DNA of 5,616 bases from Pseudomonadota bacterium (GCA_023431245.1 JAEYXO010000145.1:1-5616), one strand, 5' to 3'; numbered from the stretch's first letter, positions 1 to 5,572 are shown. Notes: a model not told the origin generated them from the letters alone. A program made the numbers and translations.

Positions 1-278
1 TGCTCGACGAACCGACCGTGGGCCTGCACATGGCCGACGTCGAAAAGCTGATCCATGTGCTGCACCGGCTGGTCGATGCCGGCAACTCGGTGGTGGTGAT
101 CGAGCACAACCTCGATGTGATGGCCGAGGCCGACTGGATCATCGACCTCGGCCCCGAAGGCGGCGACGGCGGCGGCCGCATCGTCGCCGAAGGGCCGCCG
201 GCAACGGTGGTGAAAAAAGCCGCGCGCTCGCACACCGCGCGCATCCTCGGCGAATTCCTGAAGGAGCGCGGCAGATGA
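1..278 (+). CDS. uvrA: UvrA-type excinuclease ABC subunit A, C-terminal end (5' partial)
   Basis: This is the last part of an excinuclease ABC subunit A, the ATP-dependent damage-recognition protein of nucleotide excision repair, which loads UvrB on damaged DNA in the cytoplasm. The reading frame begins at base 3 and gives about 91 residues before TGA at 276-278. It opens with the Walker B/D-loop segment LDEPTVGLH. The C-terminal ATPase H-loop VVVIEHNLDV follows, then the UvrA-typical tail ADWIIDLGPEGGDGGG and a final SHTARIL element close to the stop. Canonical UvrA usually has Thr or Ser where this protein has Val in LDEPTVGLH. From memory, this variant with HMADVEK resembles the very long tandem UvrA-like proteins of some betaproteobacteria, but that cannot be tested because the rest lies outside the window. 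The stop overlaps the next start codon (ATGA), which suggests translational coupling. Family assignment is firm; orthology to the housekeeping uvrA is less so. Confidence 0.93.
   Translation, partial: LDEPTVGLHMADVEKLIHVLHRLVDAGNSVVVIEHNLDVMAEADWIIDLGPEGGDGGGRIVAEGPPATVVKKAARSHTARILGEFLKERGR
261..266 (+). promoter_or_regulatory. Shine-Dalgarno of the ankyrin gene
   Basis: AAGGAG lies inside the last codons of uvrA, 8 bases before the ATG at 275. It supports this start and fits translation coupled to the upstream gene. Confidence 0.7.
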
Positions 279-934
279 TCCTGCGCAGCCTGCTGATCGC
301 CCTGCTGCTGATCATGCTGCCCGCGGCGGCGCAGGTTTCTGATCGCGACCAGGCGCTGATCACCGCGGCGGAGCGAGGCGACACGCCGGCCGTGAGCCGC
401 CTGCTGAAGGAGGGCGCATCGCTGCTGGCACGCGACGGCGATGGCCGCACCGCGCTGGTCGCCGCCGCCTACGGCAACCATGTGGAGGCGGCACGGCTGC
501 TGCTGGAGGCCGGCGCCAGCCCCAATGTCCGCGACACCATCGGCCGCACCGCATTCATGGTTGCCGCGGTCCGCGGCCACACCGAACTGCTGCGCCTGAC
601 ACTGAAACACGGCGCCGATCCGCATACGCTGAACCAGTACGGCGGCACGGCGCTGATTCCCGCATCGCATTACGGCCATGTCGAGGTCGTGCGCGAACTG
701 CTGAAGACGCCCGTCAACATCAACCACGTCAACCGCTTTGGCTGGACGGCGCTGATCGAAGCGGTGATTCTCGGCGACGGCGGCGCAAGGCACACCGCGA
801 TCGTGCGCCTGCTCGTCACGCACGGGGCGGATGTCAACATCGCCGACCGCGACGGGATAACACCCCTTGCGCATGCGCGCCGGCGTGGCTACCGCGACAT
901 CGTCCGCATTCTCGAGGCAGCGGGCGCACGCTGA
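275..934 (+). CDS. Exported ankyrin-repeat protein
   Basis: A 219-residue protein with a likely Sec signal peptide: a short basic start (R4), a hydrophobic stretch at about 5-15, and a probable cleavage site after A17-A18-A19. The rest is ankyrin repeats at about 23-56, 57-89, 90-122, 123-155, 156-192 and 193-219, with recurring elements such as GRTALVAAAYGNHVEAARLL and GADVNIADRDG. The fifth repeat carries a short insertion (GDGGARH, about 167-173), which I recall as common in this bacterial family. Ankyrin repeats bind proteins, so a periplasmic scaffold or chaperone-like role is plausible. Pseudomonas aeruginosa AnkB, a periplasmic ankyrin protein needed for catalase activity, is a known precedent, but no catalase gene is visible here. 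The ATG overlaps the uvrA stop by 4 bases and has a good Shine-Dalgarno. The partner is unknown. Fold and export are well supported; the function is not. Confidence 0.92.
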   Translation: MILRSLLIALLLIMLPAAAQVSDRDQALITAAERGDTPAVSRLLKEGASLLARDGDGRTALVAAAYGNHVEAARLLLEAGASPNVRDTIGRTAFMVAAVRGHTELLRLTLKHGADPHTLNQYGGTALIPASHYGHVEVVRELLKTPVNINHVNRFGWTALIEAVILGDGGARHTAIVRLLVTHGADVNIADRDGITPLAHARRRGYRDIVRILEAAGAR

Positions 935-1010
935 ACACCGGGATCGCGGTGATGTTCTGGACGGCTGCGGCGGCGGGGGCAACCGCGGCTATGCGGCAGT
1001 TGGCGCGGTC

Positions 1011-1016
1011 TATAAT
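1011..1016 (+). promoter_or_regulatory. Probable -10 box upstream of the META/pirin pair
   Basis: A perfect TATAAT stands in otherwise very GC-rich DNA, 29 bases before the ATG at 1046. I see no good -35 at 16-18 bases upstream, so this would be a -10-dominated sigma-70 promoter or one needing an activator. Transcription would start near 1023, giving a leader of about 20-25 bases. The 935-1045 gap holds nothing else I recognise. Confidence 0.5.
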
Positions 1017-1045
1017 CGGCTGTCCCGCAACCGCGACCCGATGCC

Positions 1046-1474
1046 ATGCCCACGTTTTCCCGATGCGCCCGTTCCGCGCTGGCCGCTGCACTGCTGGCTT
1101 CCTGCGCCACCGTCGACAAGCCCATCCCCCTGCCCGAGGGCCGCTGGGAGCTGATCACGTCCAGCTTCATCGACGGCGGCCGCATGCCGGGCCTGCCGCG
1201 GGCGACACTGCAGCTGGACAAGGGGCGCATATCCGCATTCAGCGGCTGCAACAGCGGCAGCGGCAGCGTCGAATCCGTCGACGGCCGGATGGCCCTCTCG
1301 CCGCTGGCAACCACCCGCCGTGCCTGCCCCGAACCCCTCGGCGCCTTCGAGGGACGGTATTTCAAGCTGCTCGGCAGCAGACCCTATTTTCGCGTCGAGG
1401 GCGATCAGCTGATCCTGTCAGCCGGTGACGACAGCGCCCGTTTCCGCCGTGCCGCCGCGGCAGGGAACCGTTAA
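1046..1474 (+). CDS. META/HslJ-domain lipoprotein
   Basis: A 142-residue predicted lipoprotein. Residues 1-19 form a signal peptide ending in the lipobox L17-A18-S19-C20, so Cys20 should be lipidated and the protein anchored in the envelope. The mature part is a single META domain (the HslJ family). It starts at about G32-R33-W34, has the hallmark SGCNSGSG with G67-C68-N69, and then T90-R91-R92-A93-C94 followed by the aromatic/leucine segment YFKLLG. Cys68 and Cys94 could form a disulfide outside the cytoplasm. E. coli HslJ is a heat-inducible outer-membrane lipoprotein linked to novobiocin resistance; the molecular role of the domain is unknown. The start is set by the signal peptide; no Shine-Dalgarno is visible, and another ATG at 1041 is out of frame. 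It lies 12 bases before the pirin gene and is probably co-transcribed with it. Confidence 0.9.
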   Translation: MPTFSRCARSALAAALLASCATVDKPIPLPEGRWELITSSFIDGGRMPGLPRATLQLDKGRISAFSGCNSGSGSVESVDGRMALSPLATTRRACPEPLGAFEGRYFKLLGSRPYFRVEGDQLILSAGDDSARFRRAAAAGNR

Positions 1475-1476
1475 CC

Positions 1477-1480
1477 GGAG
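1477..1480 (+). promoter_or_regulatory. Shine-Dalgarno of the pirin gene
   Basis: GGAG sits directly after the META stop codon and 6 bases before the ATG at 1487. It supports that start and a two-gene message. Confidence 0.65.
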
Positions 1481-1486
1481 CCGCCG

Positions 1487-2350
1487 ATGATCCGCAGTAC
1501 GCTCAAACCCCATGTCAAGGACGTCGACGGCCTGCCCGTGCGCCGCCTGCTGCCGTCTGCCGCGCAGAAGATGGTCGGCCCCTTCATCTTTTTCGATCAC
1601 ATGGGGCCTGCGCAGTTCAGCCCCGGCGCAGGCCTCGATGTCCGGCCGCATCCGCACATCGGGCTTGCCACGGTCACCTACCTGTTCGACGGTGCGATCA
1701 TGCACCGTGACAGCCTCGGCTGCGAACAGCGCATCACGCCGGGCGACGTCAACTGGATGACCGCCGGCCACGGCATCGTGCATTCGGAACGCAGTCCCGG
1801 CGATGAGCGCGGCCGGGCGCGGGGCCTGCACGGCATCCAGACCTGGATCGCACTGCCGCGGGCCGCGGAACGCACGGAACCGGCGTTCGTGCACCACCCG
1901 AAAGCGAGCTTGCCGGTGCTGCAATGGCAGGACGCGGAATTGCGGCTGATTGCCGGGAGCGGATGGGGAAAGCAGTCGCCGGTCAAAACCTTTTCGCCGA
2001 TGTTCTACGGCGCGGTGACTGCGCGTGCGGCTGCCCGCTTCGAGATTCCGGCGGAACACGAGGAGCGCGCGATTTACGTCATCGACGGCGAGGTCACGGC
2101 CGGCGGCAGCCCGGTGGCGCAGCATACGGTCGCGGTGTTCGAACCGGGCGCAACGGTCCCCATTGCCTGCGCGGGACCGGCACGGCTGATGGTGTTCGGC
2201 GGCGCACCACTCGACGGCGACCGCTTCATTCACTGGAATTTTGTCGCCAGCAGCCGTGAACTGATCGAGGATGCACGCCTCCGCTGGCGCGAGCAGCGTT
2301 TTCCGCGGGTGCCCGGTGAAACCGAATTCATTCCGCTGCCCGAACGCTAG
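1487..2350 (+). CDS. Pirin-family bicupin protein
   Basis: A full-length 287-residue pirin. Pirins are cytoplasmic two-cupin proteins with one metal site in the N-terminal cupin. Some, such as E. coli YhhW and human pirin, act as quercetinases (2,3-dioxygenases), and others bind regulators or metabolic enzymes. The metal ligands are in place: H55 and H57 in RPHPHIGL, then H99 and E101 in HGIVHSER, matching H56, H58, H101 and E103 of human pirin. The family signatures GPFIFFDHMGP (31-41), GDVNWMTAGHGI (86-97) and GLHGIQTWIALP are also clear. The C-terminal cupin runs from about 170 to 255, followed by the usual helical end (FVASSRELIEDARLRW). ATG with GGAG 6 bases upstream. It follows the META lipoprotein gene by 12 bases. 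The substrate cannot be read from the sequence. Confidence 0.95.
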   Translation: MIRSTLKPHVKDVDGLPVRRLLPSAAQKMVGPFIFFDHMGPAQFSPGAGLDVRPHPHIGLATVTYLFDGAIMHRDSLGCEQRITPGDVNWMTAGHGIVHSERSPGDERGRARGLHGIQTWIALPRAAERTEPAFVHHPKASLPVLQWQDAELRLIAGSGWGKQSPVKTFSPMFYGAVTARAAARFEIPAEHEERAIYVIDGEVTAGGSPVAQHTVAVFEPGATVPIACAGPARLMVFGGAPLDGDRFIHWNFVASSRELIEDARLRWREQRFPRVPGETEFIPLPER

Positions 2351-2353
2351 AAT
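2348..2353 (+). promoter_or_regulatory. Possible -10 box of pdxH overlapping the pirin stop
   Basis: TAGAAT (5 of 6 matches to TATAAT) includes the TAG stop of the pirin gene and lies 33 bases before the pdxH start. No convincing -35 is seen; TTCATT at 2327-2332 is only a weak candidate with a short spacer. pdxH may also be read through from upstream. Confidence 0.3.
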
Positions 2354-2377
2354 CGTCCTTCAACCCGAATCCCAGCC

Positions 2378-2381
2378 GGAG
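2378..2381 (+). promoter_or_regulatory. Shine-Dalgarno deciding the TTG start of pdxH
   Basis: GGAG is placed 5 bases before TTG at 2387. With the match of the first residues to known PdxH N-termini, it favours this TTG over the later in-frame ATG at codon 11. Confidence 0.65.
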
Positions 2382-2386
2382 CACCC

Positions 2387-3019
2387 TTGAGCATAGCCTC
2401 GCTGCGCCGCGAATACATGGGCGAAAGCCTCGACGAGTCCGATGTCGCCGCCGACCCCTGCACCCAGTTCCAGCGCTGGTTCGACGAAGCGCTGCGCGCC
2501 GAACTGCCGCTGCCCAACGCCATGACGCTGGCCACCGCGACCGCGGGCGGGGCGCCATCGGCGCGGATCGTGCTGCTGAAAGGCTTCGACCGCGAAGGCT
2601 TCGTGTTTTACACCAACTACCGCAGCCGCAAGGGCCGCGAGCTCGCCGAGAATCCGCGCGCAGCACTGCTGTTCCACTGGTCCGAGCTGGAGCGCGAAGT
2701 GCGCATCGAGGGCGCCATCGAAATGGTCTCCGCCGCCGAATCCGATGACTATTTCTCCAGCCGCCCTCTGGGCAGCCGCCATGCGGCCATCGCGTCGCCG
2801 CAAAGCGAGCCGGTCGCAAACCGCGCGGTGCTCGAGCAGAAATTCGCGGCCGCCGCCGCAGACCACGGCGATGCCGCAGAACGCCCTGCACACTGGGGCG
2901 GTTACCGGCTGCGGCCGGCCAGCGTGGAGTTCTGGCAGGGCCGGCCCAACCGGCTGCACGACCGGCTGCTCTACACCCGTGACGGGACGCGCTGGGCCCT
3001 CAGCCGGCTGGCGCCCTGA
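2387..3019 (+). CDS. pdxH: Pyridoxamine/pyridoxine 5'-phosphate oxidase
   Basis: PdxH is the FMN-dependent cytoplasmic enzyme that oxidises pyridoxamine or pyridoxine 5'-phosphate with O2 to pyridoxal 5'-phosphate. It is the last step of DXP-dependent vitamin B6 synthesis and of salvage. The 210 residues cover the whole family length. Landmarks are LRREY near the N-terminus (6-10, a phosphate-binding region in E. coli PdxH), the FMN-binding strands R60-I61-V62-L63-L64-K65 and FVFYTNYRSRKGREL (72-86), YFSSRP (122-127), and the C-terminal signature V180-E-F-W-Q ending in R189-L-H-D-R193. The last residues, LSRLAP, match the usual PdxH end. The start is TTG, chosen because GGAG lies 5 bases upstream and SIASLRREY aligns with E. 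coli IAHLRREY. It begins 36 bases after pirin and may have its own promoter. No key residue is missing. Confidence 0.97.
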   Translation: MSIASLRREYMGESLDESDVAADPCTQFQRWFDEALRAELPLPNAMTLATATAGGAPSARIVLLKGFDREGFVFYTNYRSRKGRELAENPRAALLFHWSELEREVRIEGAIEMVSAAESDDYFSSRPLGSRHAAIASPQSEPVANRAVLEQKFAAAAADHGDAAERPAHWGGYRLRPASVEFWQGRPNRLHDRLLYTRDGTRWALSRLAP

Positions 3020-3051
3020 CAGCCGCACGCGGAACCGGCCACGCCTGACGA

Positions 3052-3057
3052 TATACT
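3052..3057 (+). promoter_or_regulatory. Probable -10 box upstream of the EamA/MFS pair
   Basis: TATACT (5 of 6 matches to TATAAT) lies in the 66-base gap after pdxH, 28 bases before the TTG at 3086. The spacing resembles that of the box at 1011. No -35 stands out and no terminator hairpin for pdxH is clear in this gap. Confidence 0.42.
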
Positions 3058-3085
3058 CGCCGCTCAATTCCGCGACCCGCATATC

Positions 3086-3991
3086 TTGCCCGCCCTGTTC
3101 TCCGCCCGCGCCTACGAATCCCTGCTGGCGTGGTATTTCGTGTCGGTATGGGGCTCGGGTTTCCTCGCCACCAAGCTCGGGCTGCAGCACGCGGCGCCGT
3201 TCACCTTCCTGTCGCTGCGTTTCGCCTTCGGCCTGCTGTGCCTGATCCCGCTGCTGTTGATCGTGCGCCCGCGCTGGCCCGCCAGCCGCAGCGAGGCCGG
3301 GCATCTGGTCGTTGCCGGCCTGCTGATGCATGCCGTGCACCTCGGCGGCAGCCATTACACGCAGTACCTCGGCATGTCGGCCGGCATCACCGCGGTGCTG
3401 CTGTCGGTACAGCCGCTGCTGACAGCGGTCATCGCGGGGCGCTGGATGGGGGAGCGCATCAGCGCCCGGCAGTGGGCGGGCATCGCCATCGGCCTCGCGG
3501 GCGTGACCCTGATCGTCTGGCACAAGATTGATGTGCGCGAGGCCACCGCGGGCGCATTGCTCGCCGTCACGATATCGCTGGCGGGAGTCACCGCCGGCAC
3601 GCTCTACCAGCGCCGCTGGTGTCCGACCGCCGACCTGCGTGCCGCGGCGCTGCTTCAGTTTGCCGGCACGCTGGTGGTGCTGGCGCCGCTGGCCTGGCTG
3701 GTCGAAGGCGCTGCCGTGCGCTGGTCCTGGCCGCTGGCCGGCGCGATCGTGTTCCTGGTGATCGGCGCGTCATTCCTCGCCGTCAATGCACTGCACACGC
3801 TGATGCGGCGCGGGCAGGCCACCCGCGTCACCAGCCTGATTTACCTGACGCCCATTTTCGCGGTGGCGCTGGAGCTCGTTTTTTTCGGCGTCGTGCCGAC
3901 CGCCATTTCTCTGGCGGGCATCGCCGTGACCTGCTGCGGCGTGGCGATGGTGTCCTGGCAGGGGAAACAGGCCCGGGAGACTGCGGGATGA
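3086..3991 (+). CDS. EamA/DMT-family transporter
   Basis: A 301-residue inner-membrane protein of the drug/metabolite transporter superfamily, whose EamA members usually export metabolites or amino acids. About ten membrane segments can be drawn, near 12-30, 38-60, 71-92, 97-117, 129-145, 154-173, 185-205, 216-236, 248-269 and 272-291, in two EamA repeats (about 14-144 and 156-290). The first repeat has the typical VWGSGFLATK near its start and G122-E123-R followed by QWAGIAIGLAGV. In the second, after LIYLTPIFAVALEL, the usual GE is replaced by G268-V269, which is unusual. The start is TTG, without a visible Shine-Dalgarno, and no ATG is available before codon 81, which would delete two helices. 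Its TGA overlaps the ATG of the MFS gene by 4 bases, so the two are probably co-translated. The substrate is unknown. Confidence 0.92.
   Translation: MPALFSARAYESLLAWYFVSVWGSGFLATKLGLQHAAPFTFLSLRFAFGLLCLIPLLLIVRPRWPASRSEAGHLVVAGLLMHAVHLGGSHYTQYLGMSAGITAVLLSVQPLLTAVIAGRWMGERISARQWAGIAIGLAGVTLIVWHKIDVREATAGALLAVTISLAGVTAGTLYQRRWCPTADLRAAALLQFAGTLVVLAPLAWLVEGAAVRWSWPLAGAIVFLVIGASFLAVNALHTLMRRGQATRVTSLIYLTPIFAVALELVFFGVVPTAISLAGIAVTCCGVAMVSWQGKQARETAG
3975..3980 (+). promoter_or_regulatory. Shine-Dalgarno of the MFS gene
   Basis: GGGAGA within the last codons of the EamA gene, 7 bases before the ATG at 3988. It identifies this ATG as the start, although the frame stays open further upstream. Confidence 0.65.
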
Positions 3992-5124
3992 GCGGCACCA
4001 GCATCCGCTTCATCTTTCTGCTGACGATCCTGTTGCACCTGGCGTTTGCCGGCATCCGCGTCACGCTCTCGCTGTTCGCGCTCCACCTGCAGGCTTCCGC
4101 GCTCGCGGTCGGCGTCCTGATCTCGCTGCTTGCCGCAGTGCCGCTGCTGTTCGCGGTGGGATGGGGGCGCACCATCGACCGCATCGGCGTGCGCGTGCCG
4201 CTGTTCATCGGCGCGGGCGCCGTGCTGGGCGCCCTGCTGCTGGTCGTGGCCTTGCCCCGCCTCGAAACGCTGTTCGTCGCCAGCGCGCTGGCGGGCAGCG
4301 GTTTCATGCTCGTGCACATTTGTGTCAATCAGGCGGCCGGCCTGCTCGGCGCTCCGGAGGACCGTTCACGCAATTTCAGCCTGCTGGCGCTGGCATTTTC
4401 CACGTCGGGCTTTCTCGGGCCGACGCTGTCGGGATTCGCAATTGACCTGGTCGGGCATCGCCTGACCTTTCTGCTGCTGGGTGTCAGCGTGGTCGCCGGA
4501 ATCGTACTGCTGCTCGCACGCCCGGTCCGGCTCCCGGCGCATCCGGCGCCGGCGCAGGGCGCCGGCCGCAAGCGGGTGATCGATCTTTTTCGCATCCCGG
4601 ACCTGCGGCGCGCCTTCATCGCGAGCGCGGTGCTGTCGATGGCCTGGGACCTGTTCACTTTTGTCACGCCGATCCACGGCACCCGGCTGGGACTGTCGGC
4701 ATCGACCATCGGCCTGATCCTCGGCGCCTTCGGCGCGGCGATTTTCGTGGTGCGGCTGCTGCTGCCGCTGATCGTGCACCGCCTCAGCGCATGGCCGCTG
4801 CTGATCGGCGGCATGTTCGCCACCGGCGCCGCGATGGCCGTGTTCCCGCTGATCAGCAGCGCGCCGCTGCTGATGGCCGTTGCCTTCGTGATCGGACTGG
4901 CGATCGGCGGCACCCAGCCGATGATCATGTCGGTGCTCTACAACACGGCGCCGCCCGGGCGCGGCGGCGAGGTCGTCGGCGTGCGCACCTTCCTGCTCAA
5001 CCTGACCCAGGCCGGCATGCCGCTGCTGTTCGGCGCCGTCGGCGCGACCCTCGGCATGACCCCGGTGTTCTGGGCGATGGCCGCGGCCCTGCTGATCGGC
5101 GGCGGCGCGGTCAGCCGGCGCTGA
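3988..5124 (+). CDS. Major facilitator superfamily transporter
   Basis: A 378-residue inner-membrane protein with about twelve hydrophobic segments, near 8-30, 40-60, 70-90, 95-115, 131-153, 159-177, 208-230, 240-260, 268-288, 294-314, 332-352 and 356-374. A basic cytoplasmic loop at about 178-206 separates the halves. The loop after segment 2 carries an MFS motif A, G60-R61-T-I-D64-R65-I-G67-V-R69. The end contains GVRTFLLNLTQAGMPLLFG, a pattern seen in MFS drug/sugar-type exporters. The length is slightly below the common 400 residues but complete. The ATG at 3988 is chosen because GGGAGA lies 7 bases upstream and segment 1 begins directly after it; upstream in-frame codons overlap the EamA gene and read as non-membrane, arginine-rich sequence. 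The start overlaps the EamA stop (ATGA). The substrate and the direction of transport cannot be deduced. Confidence 0.93.
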   Translation: MSGTSIRFIFLLTILLHLAFAGIRVTLSLFALHLQASALAVGVLISLLAAVPLLFAVGWGRTIDRIGVRVPLFIGAGAVLGALLLVVALPRLETLFVASALAGSGFMLVHICVNQAAGLLGAPEDRSRNFSLLALAFSTSGFLGPTLSGFAIDLVGHRLTFLLLGVSVVAGIVLLLARPVRLPAHPAPAQGAGRKRVIDLFRIPDLRRAFIASAVLSMAWDLFTFVTPIHGTRLGLSASTIGLILGAFGAAIFVVRLLLPLIVHRLSAWPLLIGGMFATGAAMAVFPLISSAPLLMAVAFVIGLAIGGTQPMIMSVLYNTAPPGRGGEVVGVRTFLLNLTQAGMPLLFGAVGATLGMTPVFWAMAAALLIGGGAVSRR

Positions 5125-5130
5125 GCGCGC

Positions 5131-5158
5131 AAAAAAAACGGGGCGCCTGGGCGCCCCG
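5131..5158 (-). terminator. Intrinsic terminator of the SWIB gene
   Basis: A perfect 9-base inverted repeat (CGGGGCGCC at 5139-5147 and its complement at 5150-5158) would form a GC stem with a tight loop, more realistically 8 bp with a 4-base loop. Read on the minus strand it is followed by eight U residues (A-tract 5131-5138). It begins 20 bases after the SWIB stop. On the plus strand no U-run follows, so it should terminate the MFS transcript poorly, if at all. Confidence 0.85.
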
Positions 5159-5178
5159 CCTTCTGCGATCCGAAAAAA

Positions 5179-5493
5179 TTATTTCAGGTGCTTGTTGACC
5201 AGCTTGGTCATCTCGAACATCGACACCTGTTTCTTGCCGCCGAAAACGTCTTTCAGTTTCTCGTCGGCATTGATGTTGCGGCGGTTTTTGCTGTCCTGCA
5301 GGCCGTGCTTCTTGATGTAGGCCCAGATTTTCTTGGTGACTTCGGTGCGCGGCATCGCGCTGTTGCCGATCACCGCACCGAGCGCTGCGCTCGGTTGCAT
5401 GGCCTTCATGAACGCGGCATTGGGTTTGCGTTTCGCTGCGGCTTTTTTCTTTTTAGCAGCGGGTTTCTTGGTAGCCTTTTTCTTTGCAGCCAT
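5179..5493 (-). CDS. SWIB/MDM2-domain protein with lysine-rich N-terminal tail
   Basis: A 104-residue basic protein. Residues 1-24 are almost only Lys, Ala and Pro (11 Lys, 1 Arg), like histone H1 tails or the KAAK extensions of some bacterial nucleoid proteins. Residues about 30-103 are one SWIB domain, the fold found in eukaryotic SWI/SNF subunits and related to the p53-binding domain of MDM2. Recognisable parts are MPRTEVTKKIWAYIKKHGLQ (47-66), D67-S-K-N-R-R-N-I-N-A-D-E, and KDVFGGKKQVSMFEMTKLVN (81-100). Small stand-alone SWIB proteins occur in chlamydiae and many proteobacteria; in Chlamydia one is fused to topoisomerase I. A role in DNA topology or nucleoid organisation is the usual inference, but the molecular function is unproven. 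The ATG has GGGAGA 8 bases upstream on the minus strand. It is convergent with the MFS gene and has its own terminator. Confidence 0.95.
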   Translation of the reverse strand: MAAKKKATKKPAAKKKKAAAKRKPNAAFMKAMQPSAALGAVIGNSAMPRTEVTKKIWAYIKKHGLQDSKNRRNINADEKLKDVFGGKKQVSMFEMTKLVNKHLK

Positions 5494-5500
5494 CGAGTGT

Positions 5501-5506
5501 TCTCCC
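5501..5506 (-). promoter_or_regulatory. Shine-Dalgarno of the SWIB gene
   Basis: TCTCCC on the plus strand reads GGGAGA on the minus strand, 8 bases before the ATG. This is the clearest ribosome site in the window and fixes the start. Confidence 0.75.
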
Positions 5507-5527
5507 GTAATGTCCGGATAGGATCAG

Positions 5528-5545
5528 TTGGTCAGGTTGGTCAGG
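5528..5545. repeat. 9-bp tandem duplication in the SWIB leader
   Basis: TTGGTCAGG occurs twice in direct succession (5528-5536 and 5537-5545). A partial related copy lies on each side (ATCAG before, TTTG after). It sits between the likely promoter and the ribosome site of the SWIB gene. It could be a binding site or a slippage product; nothing further can be read from it. Confidence 0.75.
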
Positions 5546-5572
5546 TTTGCCGTGATAGCGCACGGTGACGAG

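Noticed and set aside
936..951. Small hairpin CACCG/CGGTG just after the ankyrin stop as a terminator
   Set aside because: The stem is only 5 bp with a 6-base loop and no T-run follows, so it is no better than expected by chance in this sequence.
889..1428. Overlapping open frames on both strands over the META gene
   Set aside because: The signal peptide with lipobox and the META motifs identify the frame starting at 1046 as real; the others read as Arg/Pro/Ala-rich by-products.
1418..2233. Minus-strand open frame of 271 codons opposite pirin
   Set aside because: It mirrors the codons of a well-conserved pirin gene and shows no domain or ribosome site of its own.
2360..3523. Long minus-strand open frame of 387 codons opposite pdxH and EamA
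   Set aside because: It is antisense to two clearly recognised genes, its translation is low-complexity Arg/Gly/Gln-rich, and it matches no family I know. Long antisense frames are expected at this GC content.
3619..3987. In-frame upstream extension of the MFS reading frame, which would give a 501-residue protein
   Set aside because: The added 123 residues lie in a second frame of the EamA gene and are arginine-rich and not membrane-like. The ATG at 3988 has a Shine-Dalgarno and begins directly before the first helix.
5188..5568. Plus-strand open frame opposite the SWIB gene, with a hydrophobic Phe-rich end
   Set aside because: The Phe/Leu-rich stretch is simply the reverse complement of the lysine-rich SWIB tail. 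The SWIB domain match is decisive.
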